This document shows positions 46,978 through 58,863 of a stretch of DNA of 64,000 bases, piece after piece. Position 1 is the stretch's first letter, and each line of letters starts with the position of its first letter. The position numbers and the translations under genes were made by a program. The stretch is from NCBI GenBank assembly GCA_004380135.1, contig QXCR01000050.1, positions 1 to 64,000 on the forward strand, read 5' to 3'. The stretch comes from Stemphylium vesicarium (lineage: Eukaryota; Ascomycota; Dothideomycetes; Pleosporales; Pleosporaceae). Below the pieces are notes generated by a model, which did no database searches, was not told the DNA's origin, and saw only the letters and a list, made by a program, of their open reading frames with translations.

Positions 46978-49900
46978 ATGGCGACCAAGATCATCGATAT
47001 CCGTGTCGATACTGCCGAGTCTGATATCCTAGCTGATATCAAGAGGGGGCTTCGGCCTGACACCGGTGGCGAGAAGAAGCTGCCCACGTTGCTGCTCTAC
47101 GAGTAAGCGGCGCATGTCTGAAGCGCGAAGCACTTGCTAATGTTCTCTTCAACTCCAGCCAGGAAGGACTTCGGCTTTTCGAGGACATCACATACCAGGA
47201 AGAGTAAGGTCCTCTTCCCCGGGATACCCGTGGACGCCAAGCTGACAAATGCCCCCCTTTTCAGGTACTACCTGACTAATGCCGAGATTGAAGTGCTCGA
47301 GAAATATGCGGATAAAATGGCCGAACGGATTCCCTCAGGCTCGTTGGTGGTGGAATTGGGGAGCGGGTAGGGTCCTGGCTCCCGTTGAACAAGAGATTGG
47401 AAACGAGCTTCGTGCTTCGTAAGTACTAATACGTGTGTAGCAATCTGAGAAAAGTCAACATATTGTTGCAGGCCATCGATCGTCTTGGCAAAGACATCGA
47501 ATACTACGCTGTCGACCTGTCCCTGCCTGAGTTGAAGAGAACGTTCAGCCAGATTCCAACTGGTAAGAGAAGCAGTTTCGTATGTCTACTGGTGTTCACA
47601 AGGAGAGCAAGAACACGTGGTTCGATGTGGCTCGAGATACCTCGATTCGTCGAGCGACGAAGATTCGCTTGGACCTGGATATATGCGAGTTGCAATGACC
47701 CGCGCTAGCGTGTCGTGGTATCTGCTTATCGCATGCGAGATGCGATGTTGCCACGTGATCTCGTTCCTCATGGTTTCGCTAACCAATCGCGCAGAGGGGT
47801 ACAAGCATGTCAAATGCTTTGGGCTCTACGGAACATACGATGATGCTCTCGGATGGCTCAAATCTCCCGCTGTCGAAGCCAAGCCCAAGACGATTCTCTG
47901 GCTGGGCTCTAGTTTGGGCAACTTCAAGCGTCATGAGGTGCCGCCGTTCCTTGCCGGATTTGGCCAAGTCTTACAAACCGGTGATACCATGCTTATCGGT
48001 ATCGACTCCTGCAAAGATCCCGAGGTAAATCACCCGTCACAAAGTGCATATAAGACAAGTACTAACATTGTGCCTGCGCTAGCGTGTATTCCATGCTTAC
48101 AACGATCGCAACGGCGTTACCCACAATTTCATACTGAACGGACTGAAACACGCAAACGCTCTCATGGGTGAAGGTACATTCAACATGGAAGACTGGGAAG
48201 CCATTGGCGAGTACGACAAGGAAGCGGGGAGACATCATGCCTTCGTGGCACCGCGCAAGGATGTCGTTGTTGATGGGGTGCAAATCAAGCAGGGTGAGAG
48301 GATCAGAATTGAGGAGAGCTACAAATACAGCCGCGAAGAGGCGAAAGAGCTTTGGGAGCTGGCCAAACTCGCTGAGAACGTTGTCTGGGCAAACTCGAAA
48401 GGCGACTATGGTAAGCACATGTTCCGAAAAGTAGCCTGACGTCATGGATCTGATCGCCTTTAGGTCTCCACTTTGTCTCGAAGCCCGCGGTATTCTTCCC
48501 CACCAAGCCTGAAGAGTACGCAGCCAATCCTGTACCATCACTTGCCGAGTGGCAGGAACTTTGGAAGGCATGGGATGCTGTGTCAAAGCAGATGATCCCA
48601 GAAGACGAATTGCTCTCCAAGCCGATTGAACTCCGCAACGAGTGTATCTTCTACCTGGGCCACATTCCCACCTTCCTCGACATCCACATCGCACGAGCCA
48701 CGGACGGTAAGCCTTCTGAGCCTGCCCACTTCTGGAAGATCTTCGAGCGTGGCGTCGACCCCGATGTCGAGGATCCAACCAAATGCCATGCTCACTCAGA
48801 GGTACCTGAAGAGTGGCCACAAATGGAGACCATCATCCAGTACCAGCAAACGGTCCGTGATAAAGTGGAAGCTCTGTACGTCACTGGTGAAGCGGAGTCC
48901 AATGGACGAGTATCGCGCGGACTATGGCTCGGCTTTGAACACGAGGCAATGCATCTGGAGACGCTGCTCTACATGCTCATCCAGAGTGACAAGGTCTTAC
49001 CGCCTCCAGGAACCAAGGTACCGGACTTCGCGGCTTTTACTGCGCAATCAGAGGCTCTTGCGGTCGAGAATGAGTGGTTCACGATCCCCGAAACTTATGT
49101 CGAAATCGGTCTTGACGACCCACAAAACAACTTCAAGAGCAAACGGTACTTTGGCTGGGACAATGAGAGACCTCACCGCTCAGCACACGTGAAGTCGTTC
49201 CGTGCTAAGGCTCGCCCCATCACGAACGGAGAGTATGCTACATACCTAACCCAGACGAACAAGACAGGTACGTACTATGTGCCCTCCACGGGACGTACTT
49301 GTTCCATCAATATGGATCCATCACCTCAGCCCATCACAACATCTTGCTGACTTGATATGAACAGCAATCCCTGCATCTTGGTGCGACAAGCCTTATTTCA
49401 ACGCCAACGGCATGAGCGCCAACAAGAGAGACAGCGTCATCAATGGCCATCAGAACTCTATCAACGGTGCCGCCGGAAGCGTCACGGAGGGAAAATTTGT
49501 ACGCACAGTATATGGTACTGTCCCATTGAAGTTTGCGATGGGCTGGCCGGTGGTCGCATCCTACGATGAGCTCGCAGGCTGTGCTCAATGGATGGGCGGT
49601 CGCATCCCAACTTTGGAGGAGGCACGAAGCATCTACAGCTATGTCGACAGCATGAAGCCAGAGTTTGAGAAGTCGCTAGGAAACACGATCCCAGCAGTCA
49701 ACGGGTATGTATGCAGTCACCAGTTACGAAGGAAATTGATGCTGATAATTTGCAGTCACTTGATCAACGAAGGCGTGTTCGAGACACCACCATCACACCA
49801 TGCGCCTAACGGCAACTCGAGCGCAGTACCTAGTCTCAACCCAAACAACCTCTTCATTGATCTCAAGGGAACCAATGTGGGTTTCAAGCACTGGCATCCG

Positions 49901-50292
49901 GTCTCAGTGGTCGAAAAGGGCGATAAGCTCTGCGGCCAATCTGACCTGGGCGGTGTTTGGGAATGGACTAGTACTGTGCTGGAGAAGCATGATGGCTTCG
50001 AGCCGATGGAATTGTATCCGGGTTATACAGGTATGAGGCAACCCGGCAGGCTTCTGCAGAGCCATGTCGCTAACCGCAACAGCCGACTTCTTTGACGGCA
50101 AGCATAACGTGACCCTTGGCGGATCGTGGGCAACGCATCCACGCATTGCCGGGCGTAAGACCTTGTGAGTGAAACATAGCAACTGTAGCCGAGGCTGCGT
50201 CACTAACCAGTCAAAGTGTCAATTGGTACCAGCGTAACTATCCCTATGTCTGGGCTGGTGCTCGCATCGTGGCGGACGTGGCGGACGTCTAG
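46978..50292 (+). CDS. egt1: Ergothioneine biosynthesis protein Egt1 (EgtD-EgtB fusion)
   Basis: This fused enzyme makes the antioxidant ergothioneine precursor. The EgtD-like part trimethylates histidine to hercynine with S-adenosylmethionine, and the EgtB-like part joins hercynine to cysteine by iron-dependent sulfoxidation. Eleven exons are read: 46978..47102, 47159..47203, 47265..47366, 47441..47562, 47795..48024, 48083..48410, 48464..49267, 49365..49704, 49756..50030, 50083..50164 and 50217..50292. They give 842 residues with frame kept at all ten introns. EgtD motifs include VVELGSGN (AdoMet loop) and LWLGSSLGNF. The DinB-like part has HEAMHLET, with the two metal-binding His, and GHIPTFLDIH. 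The FGE-type part has GGRIPTLEEAR, GVWEWTS, GGSWATHPR and NWYQRNYPYVWAGAR. Intron 4 (47563..47794, 232 bases) is far longer than the others. All expected domains are complete. Confidence 0.93.
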
Positions 50293-50806
50293 TGCTTGCC
50301 CGGGTGTGGGGTAGATGACGGCACGTGATCTGCCGTTACCGCGTTTGCACTCCTGTCTCGGCGAGGCTGCAATGCATCAACGCCAACTATCGCGGTTCAC
50401 TGCATCCTTCACCGCAACACGGCCGTGAGTAATTTTCCTTGATCAGTCGGTTTGCTCTTGACCGCACTTCACGTTTCACTGTCGTTTCAGTATTGATCTT
50501 ATCTTTGCCCTTGTCGTTGCTCTGTCACTCCTTCTATAGGCTGCAGCCATTACGTAGTTGTCAACAATAGTTATCTGCAATTGCGCAACTACCTACTATC
50601 CTTGCGCTTCTGCCCCGCACTGTCCCCGAAACACCTACTGGCCATGTTGCGGCTCTTATTCACTGACCATCTCGCAAAATTACTGTCTCGGCCTCACAGT
50701 ACTCCGGTTGCAGCCTTAAAGCCCCTCAAACTCATCCAAATTTCCCCCACGACACTCCTCTCGCTCAACCAGCGACGAAACTCAACTGGACCATACAAAA
50801 CATACG
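50293..50806. promoter_or_regulatory. Spacer and leader upstream of the PHD-finger gene
   Basis: This is 0.5 kb between two genes in tandem. The part near 50450-50800 is C/T-rich, as expected for a promoter and 5' leader. Nothing specific could be assigned. Confidence 0.35.
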
Positions 50807-53800
50807 ATGGGCAACAGTTTGCTGTTCAAATGGGAGGACTCCCAGGCGCTGAAGTAAGTTGCTCACCTGCCAATGTTGTTGGCTTCGACTGCCACACTTT
50901 CTAACCAAGGCGGCCGGGCCAGAGCCCAAACGTTACTAATCATTACAGACACCATTGCGGATTTTGCGAGCGTCCCCTCAGTCATCCGGGCGCAAGAGCG
51001 TCTTGCTTTGGAAAGCACAGCGAACCATGTGTGCGCTTCCATCAGGTTTGTCATCGCCGATTTTGTGACACGCGACATACTGATCCGGCTCACTCAGGCA
51101 ATGTTTATGCGCCTCCGCGGTCATACCTGCACCTACTGCATGGCCATTGACGAAGCTCACTACAAGAGACATCACGATATCGCCGAGCAATTGCGCGCTG
51201 TCTACGAGAGTTGCGGCGAGGTCGACTGGACCATCATCCTATCCGAGCAAGATTTCGAGGTTAGGGGAAGGACCAGAGAGTCCGATGATAATCAGGGCGG
51301 TAGCGTTCAGAGTAATCGTAGCATTACCCCCGGGGATGCACCATCATCAAAGCGCCAGAGGAAGGATGCGAAGAACCTGGCCAGAGCGGCGAGTAGATCG
51401 CGAGTCATTACCCAAGAGGAGATCCGATATGTCGACTCCGTTGTTCACTCGGCCGACGGGATCACCAGTAATGACGCCGATGGTCCGCGCAACCCGGAAG
51501 AAGTTGATGAGATTGAGAAACAGCTTCGATACCATGCTCACGTGTATAATACCCAAGGAAGTCGAAAAGGGCTTAAGAAGCTCGCAGTGGTTCCCAGCGA
51601 CACGGCAGAGGTTGACTTCGATGCCGAGATGGAACGCATACTGGAAGTCTTCCGCATCACAGAGCTACTCAAGCGAAACACCAAGACCAGGGGTCTACAA
51701 GGAAAATATCTCAAGTCGCTCCTGACACTTGTCGATGACTTTAAGCGGGCCATAGTCGAGGACATCGTGCAAGTCAAGAAAGACGCGGCAGAAGTGCGTA
51801 TGCGCCGAGCAGGCTACCTCAGGTACACTAACAGGGCCTCGTACGATATCGTAGAGAACAGGTATTCCACCAAAGATTGGAAAACTGGTGAGAAGATTGT
51901 GTCCAGCGCAAGTGATTCTAGTGAGGCCAAGACTCCAGTAGACGATCAGCCGCCAAGCGAGGAAGAACAGCACCATCCCATACGCCGTGGATCCAACGAT
52001 GATCCTGATCGAAGACATCTCGAGAACATTCATCAGCGTATAACTGGTGACGATGGGCTCTACGAATCGACTATCGAGCCCTACAAAACCCCACTATTGC
52101 CTTTACCGCCCAACTCAACTCCAAATCGAGGGCCTGTTTCATTGAGGGTAATCAGCATCAAGACGCCAGAGCGGGTCGAAGTCCCAGCCCGAGGTAGTCG
52201 AAAGAAGAAATCCACGCCCTCTGCAGCCGGCGATTGGCAGACTGTCACGAATGGTAGCTCCCCGATCAACTCCGCCCCTAAACCACGCGTTTGGGGTAAC
52301 ATTCCGAGTCAGAGGCCTGTTGAGGCGCTTCAGTCCGCCCGGACTTCTAGGGAAACTGGTATCTCTTTGTCCTCGTCCCGGTCACTCGTCGTGCGCAGCC
52401 TGTCTCGTGAAGCGTCTCCAAAAGCCCCAGCAGTACAGAACCCTTCCATCTGGGCCTCGAGGGAACCAGAGAGTTTTGTTGCAGGACAAGCAGAATCTCT
52501 CGATGGACATACAGCGGTGTCGCAGAAGAAGAAGGGAAAGAAGCTACGCGAGGCGAAGCGCAAGGCCAAAAAGCTGACTGTCCCGGCGAATGAGGCTAAG
52601 CATTCACCCGCTGGAGACGATAGTGAGAGCAAAGATAGCGGGGCGACCGATACAACATCTATCGAAGTACCCTCTCAGTTTGATGCTGGAGTTCAAGACG
52701 AAGAAGGCAGGGACACTTCAGAAGAAGCAGATGACAACCGCACGATAGACGAGATGCCAGAGTCGACACATCCGACTGAAGATGACGGCGAAGCGATGTC
52801 TCCTGTTTCTCCCTTTGCGCCAATACCGATCACGACGTACGGAAAACAGATCCATTGGAAGAAATTTGTGCGCAACTTTATTGCCGATCAGTCGACGATG
52901 CCGCTTTTAGCATCTTGGAATGGTTGTTCACATGGGTCTTCGTGCGCATTCGGAGCCAACAACGTTCTAGACTGTCCTTTCCATGAGCCTCGTAAGTATA
53001 CTATGAGCTAATATTAAGTGCTCCATGCTGACGAAGCCCCAGATTGTGCCTGCGTTGATCCTGTAGTGGATCAATGTTATCTTGTCATGCCCTGTGTAGA
53101 GATGTGTTCTACAGGACCATACAACCGCCTCCGCGGCGAGAAGCTCCTAGCAATGTACGAAGAAGATCAGCGAACCAAAGGCCGCTTGATGCTCGTAGAT
53201 GACGACATGATCAGCTACCTCACGGAAGATCCCTCGCGTCGGGCTCTTTATCGCGACCCTTGTACTGTACCGAGCCGTCTCGCCAAAGAGTACGCGGAGT
53301 TTGCCGACGGCTTCAACCCTGGACCACTCATCGAACAAGAGCGTCAATTTGAGCGTATCTGGTCTAGGAACAAGCTCATGAAGCGACAAATCACACACGA
53401 AACTTTACGAGAGATTCAGCGCACTACGTTCGAGCGTCCTGGCGCGCGATACATCTGCTACTGTGCTGCTGAAGTGCCTGATCGAGGTCTCCAGCCTCTA
53501 TCAAAATACCTACCGAAAGATGTTGTCACTTGCTCATTCCAGGACTGCCCCATTGGCTACTTTCACAAGTCGTGCGTCAAGAAACTCGGGGTGGAGAAAG
53601 TCTCACGCTGGTATTGCACATCGTGCGAGAAGCAGATGCAAGTCGTGGGGCGACAGATGTTGCGCAAGCTGGGCTACACGGATGTTCCAGACGAGGATCC
53701 ATGCTGCCACCCATACCCCTCGAATATGCAAGAGTTGGTGAGGCAGTTTGAGGACGGTCTCGACGAACTCTTGGGAACTCCGGATGAATTCATGAAGTTA

Positions 53801-53944
53801 ATGCCTATCAAGCTGCAGGAACAGATCAAGGACCTTGGCGGTCTGAGTGCTCTGTCACCTGAAGTTCGACAAGAGCTCAAGGAGCGCATTTCAGCTATGT
53901 GCTCAAAGGGAACGAGAAGGAGTATGGCTGAGCTGGATCTATAA
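50807..53944 (+). CDS. PHD-finger protein with N-terminal Cys/His motif, 979 aa
   Basis: Exons run 50807..50853, 50949..51045, 51098..52991 and 53043..53944. The ATG (MGNSLLFKWEDSQALK) precedes a 95-base intron, after which HHCGFCERPLSH starts a Cys/His-rich N-terminal segment that continues with GHTCTYC. The long middle is disordered, with Lys-rich stretches (KKKGKKLREAKRKAKK) and acidic runs. Near the end of exon 3, CSHGSSCAF resembles a short Cys-rich finger. A C4HC3-type PHD finger follows in the last exon: CYCAAEV, CSFQDCPIGYFHKSC and WYCTSCEK. PHD fingers read histone tails, so a nuclear chromatin role is inferred. The 52-base intron at 51046-51097 is correct by GT-AG and frame, but its sequence also encodes a Cys/His pattern in the upstream frame; see findings. 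Confidence 0.75.
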
Positions 53945-54411
53945 TGAGCCTCAAGCCATTGGTGGCGCTTTGCGACCGTGTCGTGGTTCGACCACGTTTC
54001 GATATGGGGCAGCCATATACATTTAAGAGAAGAGCATGTATTTCAAGGTTGTGATGAGTAATGTAAGCGATGATGATACATATCTCCGCTCATGGCATCC
54101 AGCTTCTGTTTCATTGTCAACCATGGTACAAGTGTTCTTTCTTACATTTTCCATCGTTGAACCAATTTCACAATTTCTTCCCCGGTATAAAATAATGCCA
54201 AATCCTCTCCATCTCCCTTCTCCTTCCCTTCAACTCGTGCAGATCGTCAACATACAGTAGTAACAAGAAAAAGCTCGAACTGCTCTACCGACCAACACCC
54301 AACTTCCATACCCAGACGCATACAAGCACACAGCCAACTACTCTACAAACACCATCCTACTTCCATAACCAAACTACATCCAAACGCATACAAGCGCACA
54401 AAAAACCAAAA
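53945..54411. other. Intergenic spacer and leader
   Basis: This is the 3' flank of the PHD gene and the C/A-rich leader of the small gene at 54412. A perfect short hairpin (GTGGTTCGACCAC, about 53982) was noted. It lacks the rest of a tRNA. Confidence 0.35.
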
Positions 54412-54900
54412 ATGCCTACCATGTCTACCATGTCAGATGTCAAAGCACTTTCAACTCCAAGCATCTCCCGCGCACCCTCCTTCACACACACCCTAACACG
54501 CGTCCACGCAGATATTCATTCCCCACCGCCAGCGACGCGTGTAGCTAATGAAGAACAAGACGAAAAAGAAGAAGAATTCTTCTCATACGCTCTCACACGC
54601 GTCCGTGCCAACGACACTCACGCCGCAGAATCAACTACAATCGGCGAGACACAACAAGAAGAGGACGAAGAAGAAGTCGACGTACATCTAGACACCGTCG
54701 ACTTCTGCGCCGTGGACAGCATTGAGGTCACGCGGCGCCGGACTGATACTTCGGAAATGCGGAATAGGGAAGAGAGGAGATGTGGTTGGGTTGAGAGGAG
54801 GATCAGGAATGAGGAGGCGAGGCTGTGGGGGAGGGCTAAAGGGAAGGAGTGCAGGCGGAGGGTTTTGGGCTGGGTTAGATCTTCTTTGCTTTGTCGGTAG
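54412..54900 (+). CDS. Small acidic hypothetical protein, 162 aa
   Basis: The frame starts at ATG 54412 (MPTMSTMSDVKAL) after a long C/A-rich leader that resembles a fungal 5' UTR, and ends at TAG. It contains two copies of a short motif, TLTRVHAD and ALTRVRAN, an acidic block (QQEEDEEEVDVHLDTVDF) and a basic C-terminal third (RRRT, RRIRNEEARLWGRAKGKE). There is no signal or membrane helix. I do not recognise it. Support is the leader, start context and unidirectional frame. Confidence 0.5.
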   Translation: MPTMSTMSDVKALSTPSISRAPSFTHTLTRVHADIHSPPPATRVANEEQDEKEEEFFSYALTRVRANDTHAAESTTIGETQQEEDEEEVDVHLDTVDFCAVDSIEVTRRRTDTSEMRNREERRCGWVERRIRNEEARLWGRAKGKECRRRVLGWVRSSLLCR

Positions 54901-55427
54901 ATCTTGGGTGCGTTCTTGGGGATTAGCTACGGCTTGTGTGCTCGGCAGATATGTGTGTGTGTGTTGTGTTGGGGGGATTGGGCTTGTGTCGCGATATCGC
55001 GACTAGGAAAGGTTGTGTATGGCGTCTTTGGTACAGAAAGCCAAGAACGCGTGCACGTATGGAAAACTTGCTTGTTGTTTTTATTGGCTCTGTATTGCTG
55101 GTCGAGTGAGGATGAGATACTTCAGCTGCGATGTATGATAAAGTTGCTCTCTGCAAGCACCTATGAATGTAACCAATAAAATTGAACGAAAAAAAACCCC
55201 AACATCATCGAGCCGCTGCAACCTTAAGACAGGGAACGCTAATTATACCCTTTCATCATCATGTGCAGCCATGTGCGAAGCAGCAACAAAAAATGGAGGA
55301 AGACATGATGATGGGATCTTGGAAGGCAACTTCAAGTCACGTGCCAAAAACCCTGCACCAGGTCGGCACCTGGGCAGTGCAGCGTCACACCACACCACCC
55401 ACCCACCCATCGTAAGGGAAAGAGTGC
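54901..55427. other. Intergenic
   Basis: This is the presumed 3' UTR of the small gene. No other element was seen before the tRNA terminator. Confidence 0.35.
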
Positions 55428-55432
55428 AAAAA
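55428..55432 (-). terminator. RNA polymerase III T-run terminator
   Basis: Five T on the minus strand lie 11 bases after the 3' end of the tRNA, the usual pol III stop. Confidence 0.7.
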
Positions 55433-55443
55433 GAATTTTTATG

Positions 55444-55526
55444 TGACCTAACCAGGGGTCGAACCTGGAATCTCTTGATATCGAACTGAATCGTAGTCAA
55501 GCGCCTTGCCATTGGGCCATTAGGCC
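55444..55526 (-). tRNA. tRNA-Arg(ACG) with an 11-base intron
   Basis: On the minus strand the acceptor GGCCTAA pairs with TTAGGTC (one G-T), followed by discriminator A. The T arm is CCAGG-TTCGACC-CCTGG. The anticodon stem CTTGA/TCAAG encloses C-T-ACG-A, then an 11-base insertion directly after position 37 (55490..55480), the canonical place for a nuclear tRNA intron. The anticodon ACG (plus-strand 55492-55494) reads Arg CGN codons after A34-to-inosine editing. The D arm has a three-pair stem. Confidence 0.93.
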
Positions 55527-55861
55527 AGTTGTACTGATGATTGATGAAATGAATTTGAATCACATCGTAATTATCACCAAAATTTGGGAAGAAGGTCAAG
55601 GGAGATGTCAAGAATACAATTAGGCAAAAAGTAGCGACTTGAAATTTCTGGATGCCTGCGGAACAGAGATTGTATAGCGTGGAAGAGATTTTGCGCGTGT
55701 GGTGGGGTTGAGTTGATTTCCGGAGGGGCTCGGCGAAAGCGAGGCGGGACATCCCTGATTGCGGAGTATTGTGACAACTTGTTGACGTTCATGATGCTGA
55801 ATACTTTTCGGAATGATTATGACATTTATAAATCTTCTCCATGGGGCTGCCCACGAAAAGT

Positions 55862-56985
55862 TTAAGCCCGCGCAGCAGGCTGCTGAAGGGTGCTACCTCC
55901 GTCAGGGTACAAGACTTGCTCGTTGTAGAACACGCCGCCTGGACCGGCGAGCATAAGTACGGTCGCAGCCATGTCGGTGTCTGCACCGGGACGGCCGGCG
56001 GGGTTTGACATGCCAGACTCGATGCGGCTCTTGTTGTCCTCGTCGGATGAGCCGGTTGTCATCTGATTGAGGATATTAGCCCAAGTTTTCGCGATCAAAA
56101 CAATAGAAGGGGGGAATACGTACCTCACTAGGGAAAACACCTGGTGCGATGGTGTTGACGCGCACCTTGGTACCCATGAAAGTGGTTGCCAGCATGCGAC
56201 CAAGATGTGTAGCCGCGGCCTTACTGGAGGCGTATGAGAACTGGCCGTTGCTGCTGCCCTTCATGTATCCCGAGATACTGCTGACATTGATGACCTGCGA
56301 GCTGTAGCCAGGAGTAACACCGCCACCCTTGGCAAGTAGCGGTAGGAAAGTCATGCTCATCCAGTAAATGCTTCCCACATTGGTCTTCATGGTGTCAGCC
56401 CACTGCTGAGGCTCCGACTTGAGGAAGTGGTCGGAGATGGCCTGCGCGTCTTCCATGTTGGGCTGGCCATTTGAGGAGAACTTTGTGTTGTCATCGCGAG
56501 CAATACCGGCGTTGTTTACGAGCAATTGGATTCCCTTGGGCTCCTTTTGGCAAATCTCGTCGTAGAGGCGCTTTACGTCGTCCTTCTCACTGTAGTCGAG
56601 TCAGGCCTACAGATGGGTAGTGATTGTTTACTGCGAAAACTCACCTAACATCGGCTTGGATAGGAATGATCTGGCCTGGACCGCTGTCGTACAGTTCGTC
56701 CGTCTTCTTCAATACCTCGTCGCGTCTTGATGTGATGTAGACTTTGGCACCGTTGGCGACCAGCGCCTGTGTGATCATCAATCCAATACCAGTACCTCCT
56801 CCAGTAACAAGAGCAGTGACGTGTGAGACATCGAAGAGCTTGGAGCCCTTGAGGTCCTCGTTGCTAGCCTTGCCCATGTTTCTGACGATTTGGTATGAAG
56901 TTCTGGGGGCGAATTGGTTTGTTCGTAAGGAAGATGTGATTGATTTGGAGGCTGTTGGAAGCGTTCGTGAAAAGAGTCGGAGCAT
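55862..56985 (-). CDS. Short-chain dehydrogenase/reductase, possibly mitochondrial
   Basis: This is an NAD(P)-dependent oxidoreductase of the classical SDR type. Exons run 56985..56645, 56589..56124 and 56062..55862, with introns of 55 and 61 bases, giving 335 residues. Motifs in order are the Rossmann glycine motif TGGGTGIG, NNAG, catalytic Ser in INVSSISG, and catalytic YASSK; the downstream APGVFPSE segment follows. The N-terminal 36 residues (MLRLFSRTLPTASK) are basic and hydroxylated and look like a mitochondrial leader, but a second start at MGKASNED would drop it. Such proteins are often named beta-ketoacyl-ACP reductase-like (RhlG); the substrate cannot be read from the sequence. It is divergent from the AsaB-like gene. 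Confidence 0.85.
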
Positions 56986-57951
56986 GTTTGGAATGGAATC
57001 GCTGAGCTTGCTCCCTTTATGTGAAATTTAAGGTGGATGGACGATGTCACAGTTCTGATGCGAACATGATGACGTTGAGACGACGCATGGTCCTCAGCGG
57101 AGGGGTCCAATGCGTTAAGCGATGGTGGGACAGTCGGACTGCATACTATGCGCTCATAGTATTATCGAAATGTCGATTTCCCCATAGAAGAAGCCCCCGC
57201 CGCCAACATGCACCTTGATGTGGTGTGCGTTAGCTGATGGCCGCGGCGATGTGAGAGCCTGGCCAGGGCCGAATTGCAATGTGGATCATTGCCCAAACGC
57301 TCGAATTCGTATCGACATGAGATAATTGACAGATAATCTGCAAGCTGAGGTAGTCTTGTTTACCCTCTATGTAGTCTGCTCACAGCGAAGTCGCTCTTCG
57401 TATACGTGGTGTTGTCTTGGGTAGAGCGCTGTGACGTCATAGATACACCGAACCATCTCCAGATCATCTCCGGCTCATTATCTCCTATCCCCGCCGGAAT
57501 GCCACGCCGCAATTCCACCGCAGACGCGCTCATTCTTACAAACCATCTGTTACAAACCATCTTCTCGGCTTGTACAATAGATGTGCACTGCCAAAACTTC
57601 CTGCAGATCATGCAATTTCATGCCTTCGGTAGTCCTATACGCCTCTGATTGGGTCGAGGGCGATTAGTAACACAGCCTCGGAATAGAGCTATGGCATCAT
57701 CGCCACAACGATGCCGAATGAGGGGAAGCATCGACGAATGAAGGGCGCATTTGCACTCGGCCTTCTTGAAGAATTTATAATCTACCAGGTGTATATAGTC
57801 GCCTCGGCCGCTGGCTTTGATCAGATCTCGTTCTCAGCCCACCTAGCAACTACATCATTAACCTAGCAAGCAGTCGCATCATACTACTGTAGCCGTTCAC
57901 CACCCATATTGTACGTACAAGCACCATCCTAGCGTGTATACGAGCGATACA
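56986..57951. promoter_or_regulatory. Shared upstream region of divergent SDR and AsaB-like genes
   Basis: This is a 966-base intergenic region between two divergent genes, so both promoters must lie here. The 200 bases before 57952 include TATAATC/TATATAG-like sequence near 57777-57800. No coding frame is supported. Co-regulation is possible but not shown. Confidence 0.45.
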
Positions 57952-58863
57952 ATGACGACCACCGCCTCTCTACCGACGCCCGCGCATCAACTCTCCCATC
58001 CTACATCCACTTCGAGCGACGCTACCTCGTCCGATGTAAATTATCAGGGCCTACCTATTCCTCGCGGCCCTGTCACAGCAAAACTCTCTTTCTACAAAGC
58101 ACCCGAGGACGGCGCGCCACCACATAACTACGTCGAACCGCTCCCCGGCGTTCCACAGCGGAATTGGGGAGATGATTGGACCGAAGTCTCCATAGAAGAC
58201 CTGCGAGGAAAGGAGCAAAACTTCACCCTCGAACACAACGCGTTCGACACATACCAGAACATCAAGAGCGGCCTGGACAGAGATGATTTTGCAGACGACG
58301 ATGCGATAAAGCGGGTGTACTACCCCGAGGTCGAGGAACTGTTAATGAAGAACGTCCAAGGCGCGCAGCGGGTGCTTCTCTTCGACCACACGATTCGCAG
58401 ACCGACCGGCAACCGCAACCCCGTACAGCGCGTCCACATCGATCAAACGCCCTTTTCCGCAGCCGAACGTGTGAAGCTGCATCTCCCCGACGAGGCCGAG
58501 AAGCTCCTACAAGGCCGCTACCGCATAGTCAACGTCTGGCGCCCACTCAACGGCCCAGTCATGGGCAGCCCGCTCGCAGTCGCCGATAGCCAGACAGTAC
58601 GAGACGGCGACTTGATTCCCGTCGAGCACAGATATCCAAACAGAAATGGACAGACAGCGGCGGTGGCGTATAACCCGGGCCAGAAGTGGTATTACTGGTC
58701 GGGCATGACAAACGAGGATCGTCTCCTATTGAAGTGCTACGATAGTGACGAGAACTTTGGGAAGTGGGGTCGCGTCCCGCATACTGCTTTTGTGGACCCA
58801 AGGACGCCCGAGGGCGCTGTGGGCAGGGAGAGTATCGAGATTAGGGCTTTGATTTTCGGTTGA
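57952..58863 (+). CDS. AsaB/CmcJ-like hydroxylase-family protein, 303 aa
   Basis: The start is ATG 57952 (MTTTASLPTPAHQL); an upstream in-frame GTG is not used. The protein matches the fungal AsaB/CmcJ-like family, to which the aspergillic-acid hydroxylase AsaB and the cephamycin CmcJ protein belong. Characteristic blocks are VLLFDHTIRRP, RVHIDQTPFSAAERV, YRIVNVWRPLNGPV and LLKCYDSDENF. The HxD in VHIDQT and later His residues are the probable metal ligands of a non-haem iron site; this is inference. No other secondary-metabolism enzyme is adjacent apart from the divergent SDR, so pathway membership is open. Length is normal for the family and there is no intron. Confidence 0.83.
   Translation: MTTTASLPTPAHQLSHPTSTSSDATSSDVNYQGLPIPRGPVTAKLSFYKAPEDGAPPHNYVEPLPGVPQRNWGDDWTEVSIEDLRGKEQNFTLEHNAFDTYQNIKSGLDRDDFADDDAIKRVYYPEVEELLMKNVQGAQRVLLFDHTIRRPTGNRNPVQRVHIDQTPFSAAERVKLHLPDEAEKLLQGRYRIVNVWRPLNGPVMGSPLAVADSQTVRDGDLIPVEHRYPNRNGQTAAVAYNPGQKWYYWSGMTNEDRLLLKCYDSDENFGKWGRVPHTAFVDPRTPEGAVGRESIEIRALIFG

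Noticed and set aside
53975..53996. A TTCGA hairpin resembling a tRNA T arm
   Set aside because: The loop is too short and no acceptor, D or anticodon arm surrounds it.
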